From: Chrysochromulina parva
Lineage: Eukaryota > Haptophyta > Prymnesiales > Chrysochromulinaceae
Length of the DNA stretch: 38,704 nt
Assembly (NCBI GenBank): GCA_002887195.1
Contig: PJAB01000134.1
Coordinates: 1 to 38,704, forward strand
Direction: 5' to 3'
This document shows, one piece after another, positions 1 to 10,347 of the stretch (within the stretch, counting starts at the first letter, position 1; each line of letters begins with the position of its first letter). Below the pieces are notes generated by a model. That model did not search any database. It was not told the DNA's origin and was given only the letters and a program-made list of their open reading frames with translations. Made by a program: the position numbers and the translations under genes.

Positions 1-116
1 AGCGCTTCAAGTTTAAGCTGAGCCGCTGGCAGTGCCGCGACCTGCTCGAGACCCTGTGCATGTACGATGCCAAGCAGCGCGCGCGCCGCCTGTTTGACGA
101 GCTCCAGTTGAGCTGA
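1..116 (+). CDS. 3' end of an unidentified gene (partial)
   Basis: An open frame enters from the left edge (first full codon at 3) and ends at TGA 114-116. It gives about 37 C-terminal residues, rich in Arg, Lys and Leu, including the short stretch LSRWQCRDLLETLCMYDAKQ. The codon choice (GC-ending third positions) matches the real genes in the window, and the stop is followed by non-coding sequence, so I take it as the end of a real gene. The fragment is too short to identify. It could equally be a last exon whose upstream splice site lies outside the window. Confidence 0.5.
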   Translation, partial: RFKFKLSRWQCRDLLETLCMYDAKQRARRLFDELQLS

Positions 117-544
117 GCCGATGTCGGGTACGCGCGCGCCTGAGACTGCCTTGTTGAGCCCTCTCGATGCCTGGCGGCTACGGGAGGAAGCGGCGGCTTG
201 CTCGAAGCGCGTCTCGGAGAGAGATGGAGAGAGAGAGAGAGATGGCACCATACTAACTGCCCTGCCTGGACGCGGCACGCTGCGCGCTGAACGTTGCCAC
301 GCTGCTCCGCGACGCCCCCCACCGTACTTGGATCTGATGGGCCCATTCGGGGGCCCGTGTACTGTGCCGCACTGTTGTGAGTATCGCGGACTAGTGGGTA
401 GTGCTTTGTGTCCTCGCTGAATACGACAAAAATTTTAGCAGCGCGTCGTGTCTGTACGCCACGAAATCGCGTGGATCCAAGCGGGATGAAGAAACGTAAT
501 CGATTCACAGCTCAAAATACAGAGGCTTCTCGCCTAGCTTTGCA
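117..544. other. Intergenic; 5' region of the thaumatin-like gene
   Basis: No gene is supported here. The stretch holds a short GA-rich run at about 219-245. A 99-codon open frame (121-420) starts right after the previous stop and has no recognisable composition or family. The last 125 bases are less GC-rich and should contain the promoter and leader of the next gene; I see no clear TATA box. Confidence 0.5.
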
Positions 545-1600
545 ATGGTCGATTACCAGCGTCTAGAGGGCAATGCGGGCGACACATCAGCGACTGCGGC
601 TGCAGCTCCCGCCGAACGCTCGTGGCTACCCGGCGTGGGTGTTTTCTTCGTCGTAGTGGGCATATCAGTTCTCGGCTTCATCTCACTGCAGCCTGGGCCG
701 GCGCCACCCGCACCGCCCGTGATTGCCCAGGAGGAGAGCGGCTGGAAAGCCGAGCCCTCGGCGGTCAAGGGTGCACGCGGCCGGCTAAGAATCACAAATG
801 GCTGCGCCGAGGACGACCTGTGGCTCGCCCACTTTGCCTTCCAGACGCCCTACTTCCCGCAGGACCTCAAGCTCAAGTCGGGTGCAACGCATGAGTTTGC
901 CATCCCTGACGTGGGCCTCGCATCGACGCGCTTTTGGCCCAAGTGGGGATGCGACGTGACCGGCGCAAACTGCAAGATCGGCCAGAGCGGCGGGCCCGGT
1001 GAAAGCTGCCCTGCGGCAGGCTGCGCGCCTCCTGTCGACAGCAAGTTTGAGGCGACGTTTGGCTGCATGCCAGGCACCGCTGAGTGCGCGCACAACCCGT
1101 CAGCGCCGGCCGAGCGGCTCGGGTCGACCGACTGGTGGGACGTCAGCCATGTGGATGGCTGGACGCTGCCGTACAAGGTCGAGGTGGTCGGCGACTGCCC
1201 AATGGCGCCCAAGACGATTGACTGCTCGCGCCTCGCTCTCTCTTCGTGCCCTGGTGCTGAGGACCTCGGGATCGCCAACATGACGCTGCGTCTGCGCGAC
1301 CCGGTGGGCAGCGGCGAAACAATCGGCTGCTACTCGCCCTGCGCCAAGCTAACCTACTCGCACTGGGGCCAGGGCTTGGGCTTCACGCCCGACTCGAAGG
1401 AAGCGCGCGACTTCTGCTGCCCAACGCCACCCATCTCGCCTGCCCAGTGCTCGAGCGGACCGATCATCAGAACGCAATTCGTAGCGGCCGTCCACCTCCT
1501 GTGCCCTGGGGTGTACGCGTATGCCTACGATGACGGCACGGGTCTCGCTCAGTGCCCCGCTGGCACGCGGTATGACGTTACCTTCTACTGCCCTCAGTAG
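545..1600 (+). CDS. Membrane-anchored thaumatin-like protein
   Basis: The 351-residue protein starts at ATG 545 and ends at TAG. Residues 1-27 are a short cytoplasmic tail, about 28-50 form one hydrophobic helix (a signal anchor), and the rest is a lumenal or extracellular domain of thaumatin type. Family signs are the start of the fold (RLRITNGC), WGCD and a Cys/Gly-rich segment, WWDVSHVDGW, the CYSPC and FCCP cysteine clusters, and near the C-terminus CPGVYAYAYDDGT followed by TFYCP. Many paired cysteines fit the disulfide-rich fold. Thaumatin-like proteins occur in plants, fungi, animals and protists; many bind or cut beta-glucans and act in defence. Here the transmembrane anchor instead of a cleaved signal is notable. 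The family assignment is firm; glucan binding is inference only. Confidence 0.85.
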   Translation: MVDYQRLEGNAGDTSATAAAAPAERSWLPGVGVFFVVVGISVLGFISLQPGPAPPAPPVIAQEESGWKAEPSAVKGARGRLRITNGCAEDDLWLAHFAFQTPYFPQDLKLKSGATHEFAIPDVGLASTRFWPKWGCDVTGANCKIGQSGGPGESCPAAGCAPPVDSKFEATFGCMPGTAECAHNPSAPAERLGSTDWWDVSHVDGWTLPYKVEVVGDCPMAPKTIDCSRLALSSCPGAEDLGIANMTLRLRDPVGSGETIGCYSPCAKLTYSHWGQGLGFTPDSKEARDFCCPTPPISPAQCSSGPIIRTQFVAAVHLLCPGVYAYAYDDGTGLAQCPAGTRYDVTFYCPQ

Positions 1601-2231
1601 AAGCCTCTGTCGCTGTGGACTGATGCTTCACGCCATGTTGCGGCACGACGATGGGCGTGTAGTCTTCTATACGCCATGACGTTCCGGACGAACGCGGAGT
1701 TCGGCAGACCGAGGTATGTATAACACTCAGTATAACACTTAATAAAACACTTCGTACCCGAGGCCGAGCCCAACAAGACAAGTCGCTAGTCGGCCCGAGA
1801 CCGCTCGACGTCGCGGTTCATTAGCGGTTCATCTGAGTTCATCTCCTGGAATCATCTCGCGTTGCGCACATGCCGACACGCCACACCCAAGCCACACCCC
1901 GCGTCCGCGGCCGTACTGCGAACGACGCACGACGGACGAGCGACGAGGAACGACAATAGACAATATTACCGCCGGCAGCCCTTGGCCGGCAGAGCACGTC
2001 TCCTACGTTCTAAGGTCCTATACCGGAAGTGGTACCCCTGGCGCGGCGGGGGGGTATTCGCGGTTATTCGATACACACGCCCGTCCGCCGTTGTACCCGG
2101 GACGGAAGTTACATGCTTACATTTCAAGCAAGCAAGCTAGTTAGTCGAAACAACACAAGTACCTAAACAAGCGCAACCGAATACTCCTGTAGCCAGCGGA
2201 GTAGGAAAGAGTGGGCGGAGAGGATGGAATG

Positions 2232-2264
<33 letters not shown>

Positions 2265-2488
2265 ATTTCAAGTTACATTTGTACCGCGAGTGGAGTTATT
2301 TTTGGTCATGTGGTTAAGTTATACACAGTCAACAGGGCACAGCGCTGGGGAGGACACACCTCCTTTCGACACCTCCCTTGCTTGCTCTTCGCACCCAAAT
2401 TAGAGAAAAATTGGCCATACAATAATAGTAGTACCTGCGCGACGCGCGATCGGAAGAAACCTCTGAACGGGACGACGCGTCGGCGAAA
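1601..2488. other. Intergenic, carries one copy of a CAAG/CTTG-armed repeat
   Basis: No gene is supported between the thaumatin-like gene and the GT17 gene. The first 250 bases (3' UTR side) contain a run with AATAAA-like sequence at about 1740-1746, a possible polyadenylation signal. The short repeat described separately lies at 2115-2272, and the GT17 promoter and leader follow. Open frames here are short and without recognisable sequence. Confidence 0.5.
2115..2272. repeat. Dispersed CAAG/CTTG-armed element, copy 1
   Basis: A core of about 87 bases (2136-2222) is closely matched by 6099-6183; shared words include AAGTACCTAAAC, AGCGCAACCGA and GTAGGAAAG. The core is bordered on the left by CAAG tandem units (2125-2137) and on the right by CTTG units (2235-2260), which are inverted repeats of each other. 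The whole is flanked by a 14-base direct repeat, GCTTACATTTCAAG, at 2115-2128 and 2259-2272. This looks like a small non-autonomous mobile element with target-site duplication. The microsatellite arms blur the exact borders. Confidence 0.7.
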
Positions 2489-3645
2489 ATGCTCTCTGGC
2501 GCGGCGGCGGCGGTCATCATGGCTGGACTCGGACTGCCGTTGATCGTACGTCCCGTAGCACGCTTGAGCCAGCGCGTACCGCGCGCGCATCGCTGATGAG
2601 TGTCTAACGCCGCGCTCGCCGCGTTTCGCAGGATATGATGACAGCACACGATGAAGTCGCGATGCTACGCTATCGTCTCCGCCTGCATGCTCCGTTGGCA
2701 ATAAAGACGATCATCCTCGAGAGCAATCTCTCGCATGCAGGATACCCAAAACCACTCTACGTGCGCGATGCGCTCACAGACGATGAGATTCGAAGGTACC
2801 ACATCGAACTGATCAATGTGCCATTCTCAGCGGCGCTGCGGCAGACAATGACGGGTTGCCGAAATACCACAAACAATAGATGCACGTGGCTACTCGAGGT
2901 AGAGCAGAGGCGGTTTATCATGGCTATGCTCGAGCCAATGATCCAGCGTACGATGAACGAGCACGGCTTGAACGACGTCTTCGTACACATGAGCGACCTC
3001 GACGAGCTGCTGGACGTAGATGTTGTGCGCAATTTAACTCTCACTGGTTGCGTGTCGCCCAAGCTGCGCAACTTTGTGTACGGCGAGCGGTGCCCTGCGA
3101 CATACCCGCCATGGGCGCGCAGCGTACTCTTTCGCGCACGCTCAGAATGGCTGCAGAAGCATATGAGTCCGCATCTGCAGCTGCGCAAGCTGGCCAAGGG
3201 CAGAGACTGCGACGCCTCAGCCGACTGGCTTGGCTGGCACTTTGGTTACTTCATGCCGACCGAGCGCATTCTGCACAAGCTCACCAACTTTGCCCACGCT
3301 CATGATTCCTTCATCAGGCGCATCACGCACGGCGTCGACCCGATCGGCGACATTGAACACCGCGTGCGCAATTGTCTCGACGTTCACGGCCGCCGCTACG
3401 GGCCTGCGTGGGCCGCCTATGATGGCAAACTGCCATCTGAGCCCGCATGGCCACGCAATCCCGTGGCCCCCTCAAGTTTTAACCTCACTCGGCTAGAAAT
3501 GGAACTTAGATTACATGAAGGAGAAGTGGCACGCGCGTCGAAACGACAGCCTGCCGTTGGGCCGAACCGGCCTCTCCTTGCGGCACTCGGCAGGTTGAGC
3601 GCCACGAAGGAGGCGATCTCCTTGCAGCGCCATGACAGGCGTTGA
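2489..3645 (+). CDS. GT17-family glycosyltransferase (MGAT3-like), two exons
   Basis: I model two exons, 2489-2545 and 2632-3645, giving 356 residues. Exon 1 encodes a 19-residue hydrophobic start (MLSGAAAAVIMAGLGLPLI), a likely signal peptide or anchor. The intron (2546-2631, 86 bp) begins GTACGT, ends TTTCGCAG, has a TCTAAC branch-like sequence, and is phase 0. Exon 2 carries the glycosyltransferase family 17 signature: EVAMLRYRL, IILESNLSHAGYPKPL, VFVHMSDLDELLD (acidic metal/nucleotide-sugar motif) and GWHFGYFMPTERILHKL. Known GT17 enzymes add bisecting N-acetylglucosamine to N-glycans in the Golgi. The activity of this one is inferred from family only. Without the upstream exon the protein would lack an ER-entry signal, which supports the model. 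The tail after about residue 290 is not conserved as far as I can tell. Confidence 0.85.
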
Positions 3646-3876
3646 GAGAAACGGTTTGGTTTGGTTTTGTGTGGTGATGCGGTGACTTCTGTGGCATACG
3701 GGGCACGACTATAAACTTCAGAGCAAGCTGTGTAACTTCAGTCTTCACAGACAAAGACGAAAGAAGGAAAGAGGCCAGTGGCAGTGCCGAGTGCTAACCA
3801 AAAAGGGATAGGCGTCAGAGTACCGGTATTAACAGCCTGTTCACGACTCTCGCTCCGACGCGCGCCCTTCACGAAG

Positions 3877-5899
3877 ATGCGGTCGCACTCTATTATCGCT
3901 GGCCTGCCGTTGCTGCTCGTCGGACGTACATCCGCCTTCTACCTGCCCGGCGTCGCACCGTACGAATACGCGCAGGACGAAAAGGTGGAAATCAAGGTCA
4001 ACAAGCTCAGCTCAACGAAGACCCAGCTGCCTTATGACTACTACACACTGCCCTTCTGCAAGCCAGACACGGTGCACAACAGCGTCGAGAACCTGGGCGA
4101 GGTACTGCACGGCTCGGTCATCCAAAACTCGGCGTACGAGGTGCGGATGGGCCGCTCCGACTTCAAGGTGCTCTGCCGCATTGAGCTGACGAAGGCTTCT
4201 GCGGCGCTGCTTGCTAAGCGCATCAAGGAGGACTACCGCGTACACCTGATCATGGACAACCTGCCGGCGGCAACCAAGATGATCCGCGAGATGCCCAACG
4301 GCAACACGATTACGATGTACGACCGCGGCTACCCGCTCGGTTTCGTCGGCTCAGCAGAGCGGCCGGGAACGACGCCGGGCACGCCGTACATGTATAACCA
4401 CCTGCGCTTCGTCGTCAAGTTTCACAAGGAGGATTCCTTCTCGGGCTCGCGCATCGTTGGTTTCGAGGTGGAGCCGCTCTCGGTCAAACACCAGTACAAG
4501 GGAAGCTTCACAACGGACATGTCGAAGCTCAATCTGCTCACGGTGCCAGTCGGACCTGACTTGCCGCCGCAGCCCGTTGGCGTGGTCAAGGCGGACGCGA
4601 CCCCGAGCGCCTCGGACATGGAGCTCATCTACACGTACGACACCAAGTGGGAGTTTTCGGACATCCGGTGGGCTTCGCGATGGGACCTCTACCTCTACAT
4701 GGGCGATGACCAGATCCATTGGTTTTCGATCATCAACTCGCTTGCCATAGTGCTGCTGCTCACCGGCATCGTGGCGATGATTATGATGCGCACACTGCGC
4801 CGCGACTTTAACCGCTACAACGAGCAGGATAAGGAGGACCTGCAGGAGGAGAGTGGCTGGAAGCTCGTGCATGCGGACGTCTTTCGCCCGCCGCCGAACG
4901 CCATTCTGCTCTGCTCGTCACTCGGGATGGGCATGCAGCTCCTAGTGATGTCGACCATCGCCATCTTCTGCGCCATGCTCGGCTTCCTCTCGCCCGCAAA
5001 CCGCGGCGGATTGCTCACGGCGGTGTTGCTGCTCTTCGTGCTCATGGGCGTGCCCGCTGGCTACTACGCGGCCAACACGTACAAGAGTCTCAAGGGCACC
5101 GAATGGAAGACGACCACCGTGCTCACGGCCACGCTCTTTCCGGGCATCATGGCGGGCATCTTCTTCGTGCTCAACTTTTTCATCTGGAGCCAGGGGTCTT
5201 CAGGCGCCATCCCGTTCACCACGATGTTCATTCTGCTGCTCATGTGGTTCGGCATCTCGGTGCCGCTCGTCTTCCTCGGCGCCTTCTTCGGTTTCAAGGC
5301 GAAGCTCAAGGACAACCCGGTGCGCACCAATGAGATCCCGCGGCAGATCCCGTCGCAGGCGTGGTACATGAGCGGCACATTCAACGTCCTCATGGGCGGC
5401 ATCCTGCCCTTTGGCGCCATCTTCATCGAGCTCTTCTTCATCATGACCTCCGTCTGGCTGCAGCGCTTCTACTACGTCTTCGGCTTCCTCGCGCTCGTGT
5501 TGCTCATTCTCGTGATCACGTGCGCAGAGATCTCGATCGTCCTCTGCTACTTCCAGTTGTGCAACGAGGACTACCACTGGTGGTGGCGCTCCTTTCTCAC
5601 TGCGGGCTCATCGGGCCTCTACCTCTTCGCCTATTCCATCATGTACTTCTTTACGCAGCTGGATATCATCGGCTTCGTGCCGACGCTCATCTACTTTACA
5701 TACATGTTCGTGTTCGCCATGCTGTTCTTCTTGATCACGGGCACGATTGGCTTTTACGCCTGTCACCTCTTCGTCTGGGTGATTTACGGCGCGATCAAGG
5801 TGTCACGATTGGCTCTTTCGCCTGTCACCTTGATTATCCAGAGCGCCTCTGACTGACCCCCCTCCCTCACCGGTCCCCCCTCCCTCACAGGTCGACTAG
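3877..5899 (+). CDS. TM9SF: TM9SF nonaspanin (transmembrane 9 superfamily), two exons
   Basis: I use ATG 3877; upstream in-frame codons lack an ATG. Residues 1-20 are a signal peptide, followed at once by the family's mature start FYLPGVAPYEY. The lumenal domain has the typical VNKLSSTKTQLPYDYYTLPF, and nine membrane helices follow from about residue 285. Members sort cargo in the Golgi and endosomes and are retained there by a C-terminal KxD motif. The open frame otherwise runs to a stop at 5856 with a non-family tail. However, GIKV-type sequence is interrupted after AAG at 5799, and a 91-bp phase-0 intron (5800-5890, GTGTCA...CTCACAG) would join it to a 9-base last exon, GTC GAC TAG. That restores the standard ending IKVD and gives 643 residues. 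The donor is weak, so the splice rests mainly on the restored KVD terminus. Confidence 0.92.
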
Positions 5900-6203
5900 A
5901 AAAAACTTGAAAACAAGCGGTATGGTGTGTTGGGGGGCGTGCATAAATACGTGCTGGGGGTTTAGCACCACGCAGTCTGCTAATAAGAGGGTCGCCGGTG
6001 TGTTGGAGCAGCATGGAGCACGCCGTGTCTAGTACGCCGTGTCGAAAAGCGCTAAAGTCTTGACTTGTCTTGACTTGCCGCTGCAAGCAAGCAAGCAAGC
6101 TAATTAGTCGACACACACAAGTACCTAAACCAGCGCAACCGAGTACCCCTGTAGCCAACGGGGTAGGAAAGGGTGGGCGGAGAAGGAGAGAGATATGCCC
6201 AGA

Positions 6204-6249
<46 letters not shown>

Positions 6250-6329
6250 CGCTGCCTGTAGCAGAATCGTGAAGTATTCATACCGGCAATTTTCAGAGCT
6301 TCATTCGCGAGCATAGGGCGAGTGCCGTC
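5900..6329. other. Intergenic, carries the second CAAG/CTTG-armed repeat
   Basis: No gene is supported here. Just upstream, in the TM9SF terminal intron, a short unit CCCTCCCTCAC is duplicated at about 5861-5889, and only the second copy provides the acceptor AG. Positions 6074-6255 hold the second copy of the dispersed repeat. The last 75 bases form the leader of the FAM32A gene. Confidence 0.5.
6074..6255. repeat. Dispersed CAAG/CTTG-armed element, copy 2
   Basis: The core 6099-6183 matches copy 1 at 2136-2222 with scattered substitutions. The left arm is (CAAG)n at 6083-6100. The right arm is a longer (CTTG)n at 6204-6249, so arm length varies between copies as expected for a microsatellite. 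An 11-base direct repeat, CTTGCCGCTGC, flanks the element at 6074-6084 and 6245-6255. It is different from the flank of copy 1, which argues that the flanks are target duplications and not part of the element. It lies 75 bp before the FAM32A start codon, probably in the promoter or 5' UTR. Confidence 0.7.
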
Positions 6330-6801
6330 ATGGCGGACGCGTACAGCTCGATTGTCGGCGGCAAGCTGAACCTCAAAGGCGGAATCGAAAAGAAGAAGAA
6401 GAAGAGATTGAAGGAATCGTCAGAAGCAGCAGAACTCGTCGCCACTGCTGCCGCCGCAGCTGCGGCTGTAACTGCTGCTGCCTCAGCAGCGTCGAGATCT
6501 TCAGGGGCGTCGAGCTCGTCTGCCATCGCCGCCGTGAGTCGATCGACGGGACACACTGCCGCCGAGATGCGGCACATACAGGTGAAAGCCCAGCGAACGA
6601 TTGAGAAGATTGAGAAGGGCGAGATCAAGTCCCATCGAGATCGTGTCAAGGACTTCAACGATTACCTTGGAAACCTCACAGAGCACTACGATCTTCCTAA
6701 GGTACGCACAGCTTTCACACACTTGAATGACCACTTCGGCAACGATATCCATGCCCACCACCCAATCAAACTGCACTCGACAGGTGAGCAAAGGGAACTG
6801 A
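6330..6801 (+). CDS. FAM32A: FAM32A homologue, two exons
   Basis: Exons 6330-6701 and 6784-6801 give a 129-residue protein. FAM32A is a small nuclear protein found in the human post-catalytic spliceosome, where its C-terminus reaches the active site. Family signs are the N-terminal LNLKGGIEKKKKKR lysine block and the C-terminal HRDRVKDFNDYLGNLTEHY followed by DLPK. The middle is an alanine-rich insert (about residues 38-57). The unspliced frame continues into a non-family tail to 6974. An 82-bp phase-0 intron (6702-6783, GTACGC...CGACAG) instead joins DLPK to VSKGN and a stop, close to the human ending DIPKVSWTK. I therefore favour the spliced form. Confidence 0.9.
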
Positions 6802-7322
6802 AACGCGTGCTGCTCCATTGGGCACAAGCGTTTTGCACAAGCGTTTTGCGCATCTTTCCTTTCGTTGGAATATTTTGCGAGAAGGGGCTCGGAACTCCGC
6901 GAGCAGGCTGGAAGAGCCTACTATCACAACCAGACCATATACATAGATACCCTACGTACTCAGAATCCAGTTAGCTGTCCGCATTGTACACGTGTGGACA
7001 TTGTCGATTCCGGTTGTGACTTGTGTAATTCGCGCGCGCAGATCCCGGCCGCGCAGTCACCGCGTTAACCCAACGGACGGGCGGTCGTATTCGAGCGGAG
7101 CCGAGCCGAATTAGGGCGTCCGCGTTATACTCGAATCGTTTTTTCGTCGACGCGCCCCGCGCGCCGGCACCCGAACTTCTGAAAAATGTGTGAAAGTCGC
7201 GAACTAGGGTCGCGCGTGCGTCTGTGCATCAGTTGGACTTGGAGGGCTGCCGCCTGCTCCTCGAGTTTGATTGCGCGCCCCGGCGCGAGTACATGTAACG
7301 TCTCGACGTTCGTCGCTCCCTC
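6802..7322. other. Intergenic between convergent genes
   Basis: This is the 3' flank shared by FAM32A (+) and the TIR-like/TPR gene (-). I see no gene, tRNA or clear repeat. A 67-codon open frame at 6865-7068 has no recognisable content. Confidence 0.4.
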
Positions 7323-9747
7323 TTAGATCTTACCTTTCTTCAGCTGGAGCTTCTTCACCTCCTTGAAGCTCGCCTTGTACATGAGCGTGCTCGGGTGATC
7401 CGGGCCCAGCACCTCTTCCGCTGTCTGGCAAGCCTCGGCAAACAGGTGCTCGGCCTTGAGCAACTCACCTTGATCCATGAGCAGCTGCGCGAGATTGAAC
7501 AAAACGGCCAAGTAATCGCCATGGCGGACGCCGAGTAGCTCGCGATTGGCTGCGACCACTGTCACGTATAGAGGCAGGGCCTTCTCTAACCTGCCCATCT
7601 CGTAGAAAAGGGAAGCCAAATCGTTCATGGACATCAGAGTGCGCTTGTGGACGCCGCCGAACACCTTGAAGTTGAGTGATACTGCCGACTCAAAGTGCAG
7701 CAAAGCGTCTTCGAGCTTGCCGGCCTCCTGGAGGACCCCTCCAAGCTGTTGCGAGCAAGAGCAGGGCACGCGCGTGAGCGGCGTGAGCAGCGCTCAAACT
7801 GCGCAGGCGGGGAGGAGGGTGGGATTGAGGGTGGAGAGCGTTGGATCAAGCGCGTACTCGACTCATCAGGTTCAGGGTCATAACGTGCTCTTCGCCACTT
7901 TTTGCTTTCGAGAAAAGTAACGCCTCGCTGAGCAACGTCTCAGCCTCGCCGAGACGGCCTAGTTCCCATAAACATTGGCCCGTCGCGATCAGGCAAGCGA
8001 ACGTGCGCTGCGACTTCGTGCCCGTCTTGTCGAGCCCTCGGCTCATCCCGAGCGCCTCCCGATGTAGCGCAGCTGCCTCTTCGAAACGACCTGTGCTTTC
8101 ATACAAAGAGGCGAGATGTTGGAGAGCGACGAGCGTGCTTGCGCACGCGCCAAGCGTCTTTCGCCTCCTGTCCAACACTTCCGTCAGGAGCGCCTCCGCC
8201 TTGCTATTGTGTTCCTTGTCATTGTGTTCCCGGAATAACAGTCCCAAGTTGCTCATCGCAGTCAGCGTATCTCCATGATCGCATCCTAGAAGCCTGCGCT
8301 TCTCCTGCACGCTCTCGATGAGCAGCGGCAGGGCCGCATTCAGCTGCTTTAGATCTTTTAGGAGCTTGGCGGTCTTGTCGAGCAGCGGCTCCATGGCACG
8401 CATTTCACGAGGCATCCGGCAGAGCACTTTGTGGCACTCCTTGACGAACCACTCTTGGGCGAGCAACGATACCTCATGGTCGAGGTCTGTATGTGGTAGC
8501 GGCCCCGATTGGATTAGAGAGTGAAGTACACGATCTGCGGGTGCGCACTTCGCATCGCGCGACTTCACGCTTGCGAGATTTGTCAGCACAGCATCGAACG
8601 TTCTCACACTCCAATCGCAATTGTGCACTGCCACCTGGTCCTTGGCTGGCAGCGCGATGCTCAAGCGTGCCCCAGCTTGCCTACACAGACCGAGCTCAAA
8701 TAGGCACCAAAGATCGCGGAGGGCCAAAGGCGCCGTCCATGGCGTTAGCACGAGGCAAGCCGACTTGCACGCTTCTATGGCATGGCGGGTGCAGACTGCC
8801 CATCGTTCAGCGCTTCCGCCTTTTGCGGCGTGCGCAGATGCCTCGCAAAACAAATCGATGAAGAAGAACTGGCCCGAGGCATCTTCGAAGCTCTCCAAAT
8901 GGGAGGCGATGGCGCTGACCAAGTCTGCAAAAAGGCCGCTGCGCGGGTGGCACACGAAGATCGAGAGAGGACCAACTAGGTCGTGCGCACCAGCCGCCGC
9001 GAGACAGTGAGCAACCGACGTGCGTGTCGAAGTTGTGAGCGTTTTGATCATTCCGGCCACCTTCTCCACGGTCGTCTCTGGCGGCAAATCATTGGCGGAC
9101 ATGAACCTTCGCAGGCACGCCAACGAGACGCCGAGCAGTGGCGGCAAAGCTGTCTGCGTAGGGCCAGGCAAGTTACCCAAAATCTCCATGGAGCAGAGAG
9201 ACTCCCAATCTTCAGCCGTCTCGAGACGAAGTAACAAATCTGTGGGCGCACTGCATGGCATTGGCGGCACCCATGGCTGCAGCTCTGATAATGATGACTG
9301 TGGGTCAAGGTTGTCACAAGGACTCCAGTCGCCTGTGACACAGAGGACGAGCGCCTCCCAAAGTGACTGCATCGCTGCCTTTGAGCCACTGTCACCGCCG
9401 CCATCCTCACCATCTTTTGGCCCTGGTCGTAACAGGAACTCAACTCCATCAATGCACACGACGCGCTTCCGTTCTCCGGGGGAGAGTTCGCGGCCGAGCA
9501 TGGAAACCTTCAGGGGCATGGGCGCCGAAGTGGGCATCGATACTGATGGAGAGCCCGTTGAGGGAGCCGATACCAACGGCATCGCGGGCGCCACAGCAGA
9601 TTTGACGGCCTGCTCTTCCGCGAGATTCGAGTCGAGGAGCGGGAACTGCTTCCGCAGAGCGCGCGTCGGTGCTCGGGAGCTCTCGGACGAACGAGACGAA
9701 CGCTGTTGCGGTTTGAGGCGCGGGAGGTCTCTCCCGTCAGTGGCCAT
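7323..9747 (-). CDS. TIR-like domain plus TPR repeat protein, two exons
   Basis: Exons 9747-7858 and 7745-7323 on the minus strand give 770 residues. The intron (7857-7746, 112 bp, GTACGC...CAACAG) is phase 0; joining it gives an ungapped kinesin-light-chain-type TPR (MTLNLMSRLGGVLQEAGKLE). Residues 1-130 are low-complexity and basic. About 258-375 form a TIR-like alpha/beta domain: LSIFVCHPRSG, FFFIDLF, ACLVLTPWTAP, then LRDLWCLFEL. The WCxxEL motif resembles the segment that holds the catalytic glutamate of plant TIR NADases (here Glu351). From about residue 450 to the end there are tandem TPR_12 units with the typical LG-DH-TL signature. Similar proteins are often labelled kinesin light chain in algal genomes. 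NADase or signalling activity is inference; the TPRs are certain. Confidence 0.85.
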
Positions 9748-10347
9748 TGTTTTGGGACCGCGCGTAGGTTTCCTTTTTCGTCATGTGTTCGTTTCAAGTG
9801 TCAACGGAAGTTTCTGTCGTGTTTGCGTTTTACCTAGCTTTCTCGGAGACCCACATAAAAGAGCCTACGGGAGCGCACAGTAGCCCTCCGAGTCTCCGTA
9901 CTTCACACAAGATCATCAAGTACAAGTGTAACAAAAGTGCACTCATCATAAGCCACGATGCCACGTAGCCACCGACTCAAAGGTCACAGCCACCACTCAT
10001 ACACCGTTAGGTCAATAACGTTCAGACTGTTCACCCGGTGAATACTCAGATCGCCAAGGCCATGCGGTAGAACAAGGGCTACCCGGCGCGCTGGATGGTT
10101 CCGTCGCGCGTCTGCGTACTGCGACGGAGCGCAGAGTGGGTCTGGCGTCTGCGGCGCGCCGGCGGGCCCGGGGGCGCCTCGTCGGGCTAGTTGAGCTCGC
10201 TCTTGAAGAGCCTCGTGCATCGTGCTCCCGTCCTACCGCGAGCACCTGAGGCCGGATCACGGATCACCGTGTACAAATGAGGTACAAGCCACACTGTGGT
10301 TCAGAACCGCTTTATAACCTTGTAACCTATAACCTGAAAACGAACGT
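9748..10347. other. Intergenic, upstream of the TIR-like/TPR gene
   Basis: About 600 bases lie between the start of the TIR-like/TPR gene and the 3' end of the two-helix membrane protein gene, both on the minus strand. A short run of TAACC-like units is present at about 10316-10336. I find no gene; the open frames on both strands are short and of unnatural composition. Confidence 0.4.

Noticed and set aside
121..420. A 99-codon open frame after the left-edge gene
   Set aside because: No family, and a mixed composition including a GA microsatellite; most likely 3' UTR or intergenic.
3778..3876. A longer N-terminus for TM9SF from a GTG
   Set aside because: GTG is not a normal eukaryotic start, and ATG 3877 gives a clean signal peptide right before the family's mature FYLPG start. 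The same reasoning moved starts in the oxidoreductase, P-loop, fucosyltransferase-like, transporter, PDZ and NDUFS7 genes.
9020..9883. A 287-codon open frame opposite the TIR-like/TPR gene
   Set aside because: Antisense shadow of a gene with clear domains; no recognisable content.
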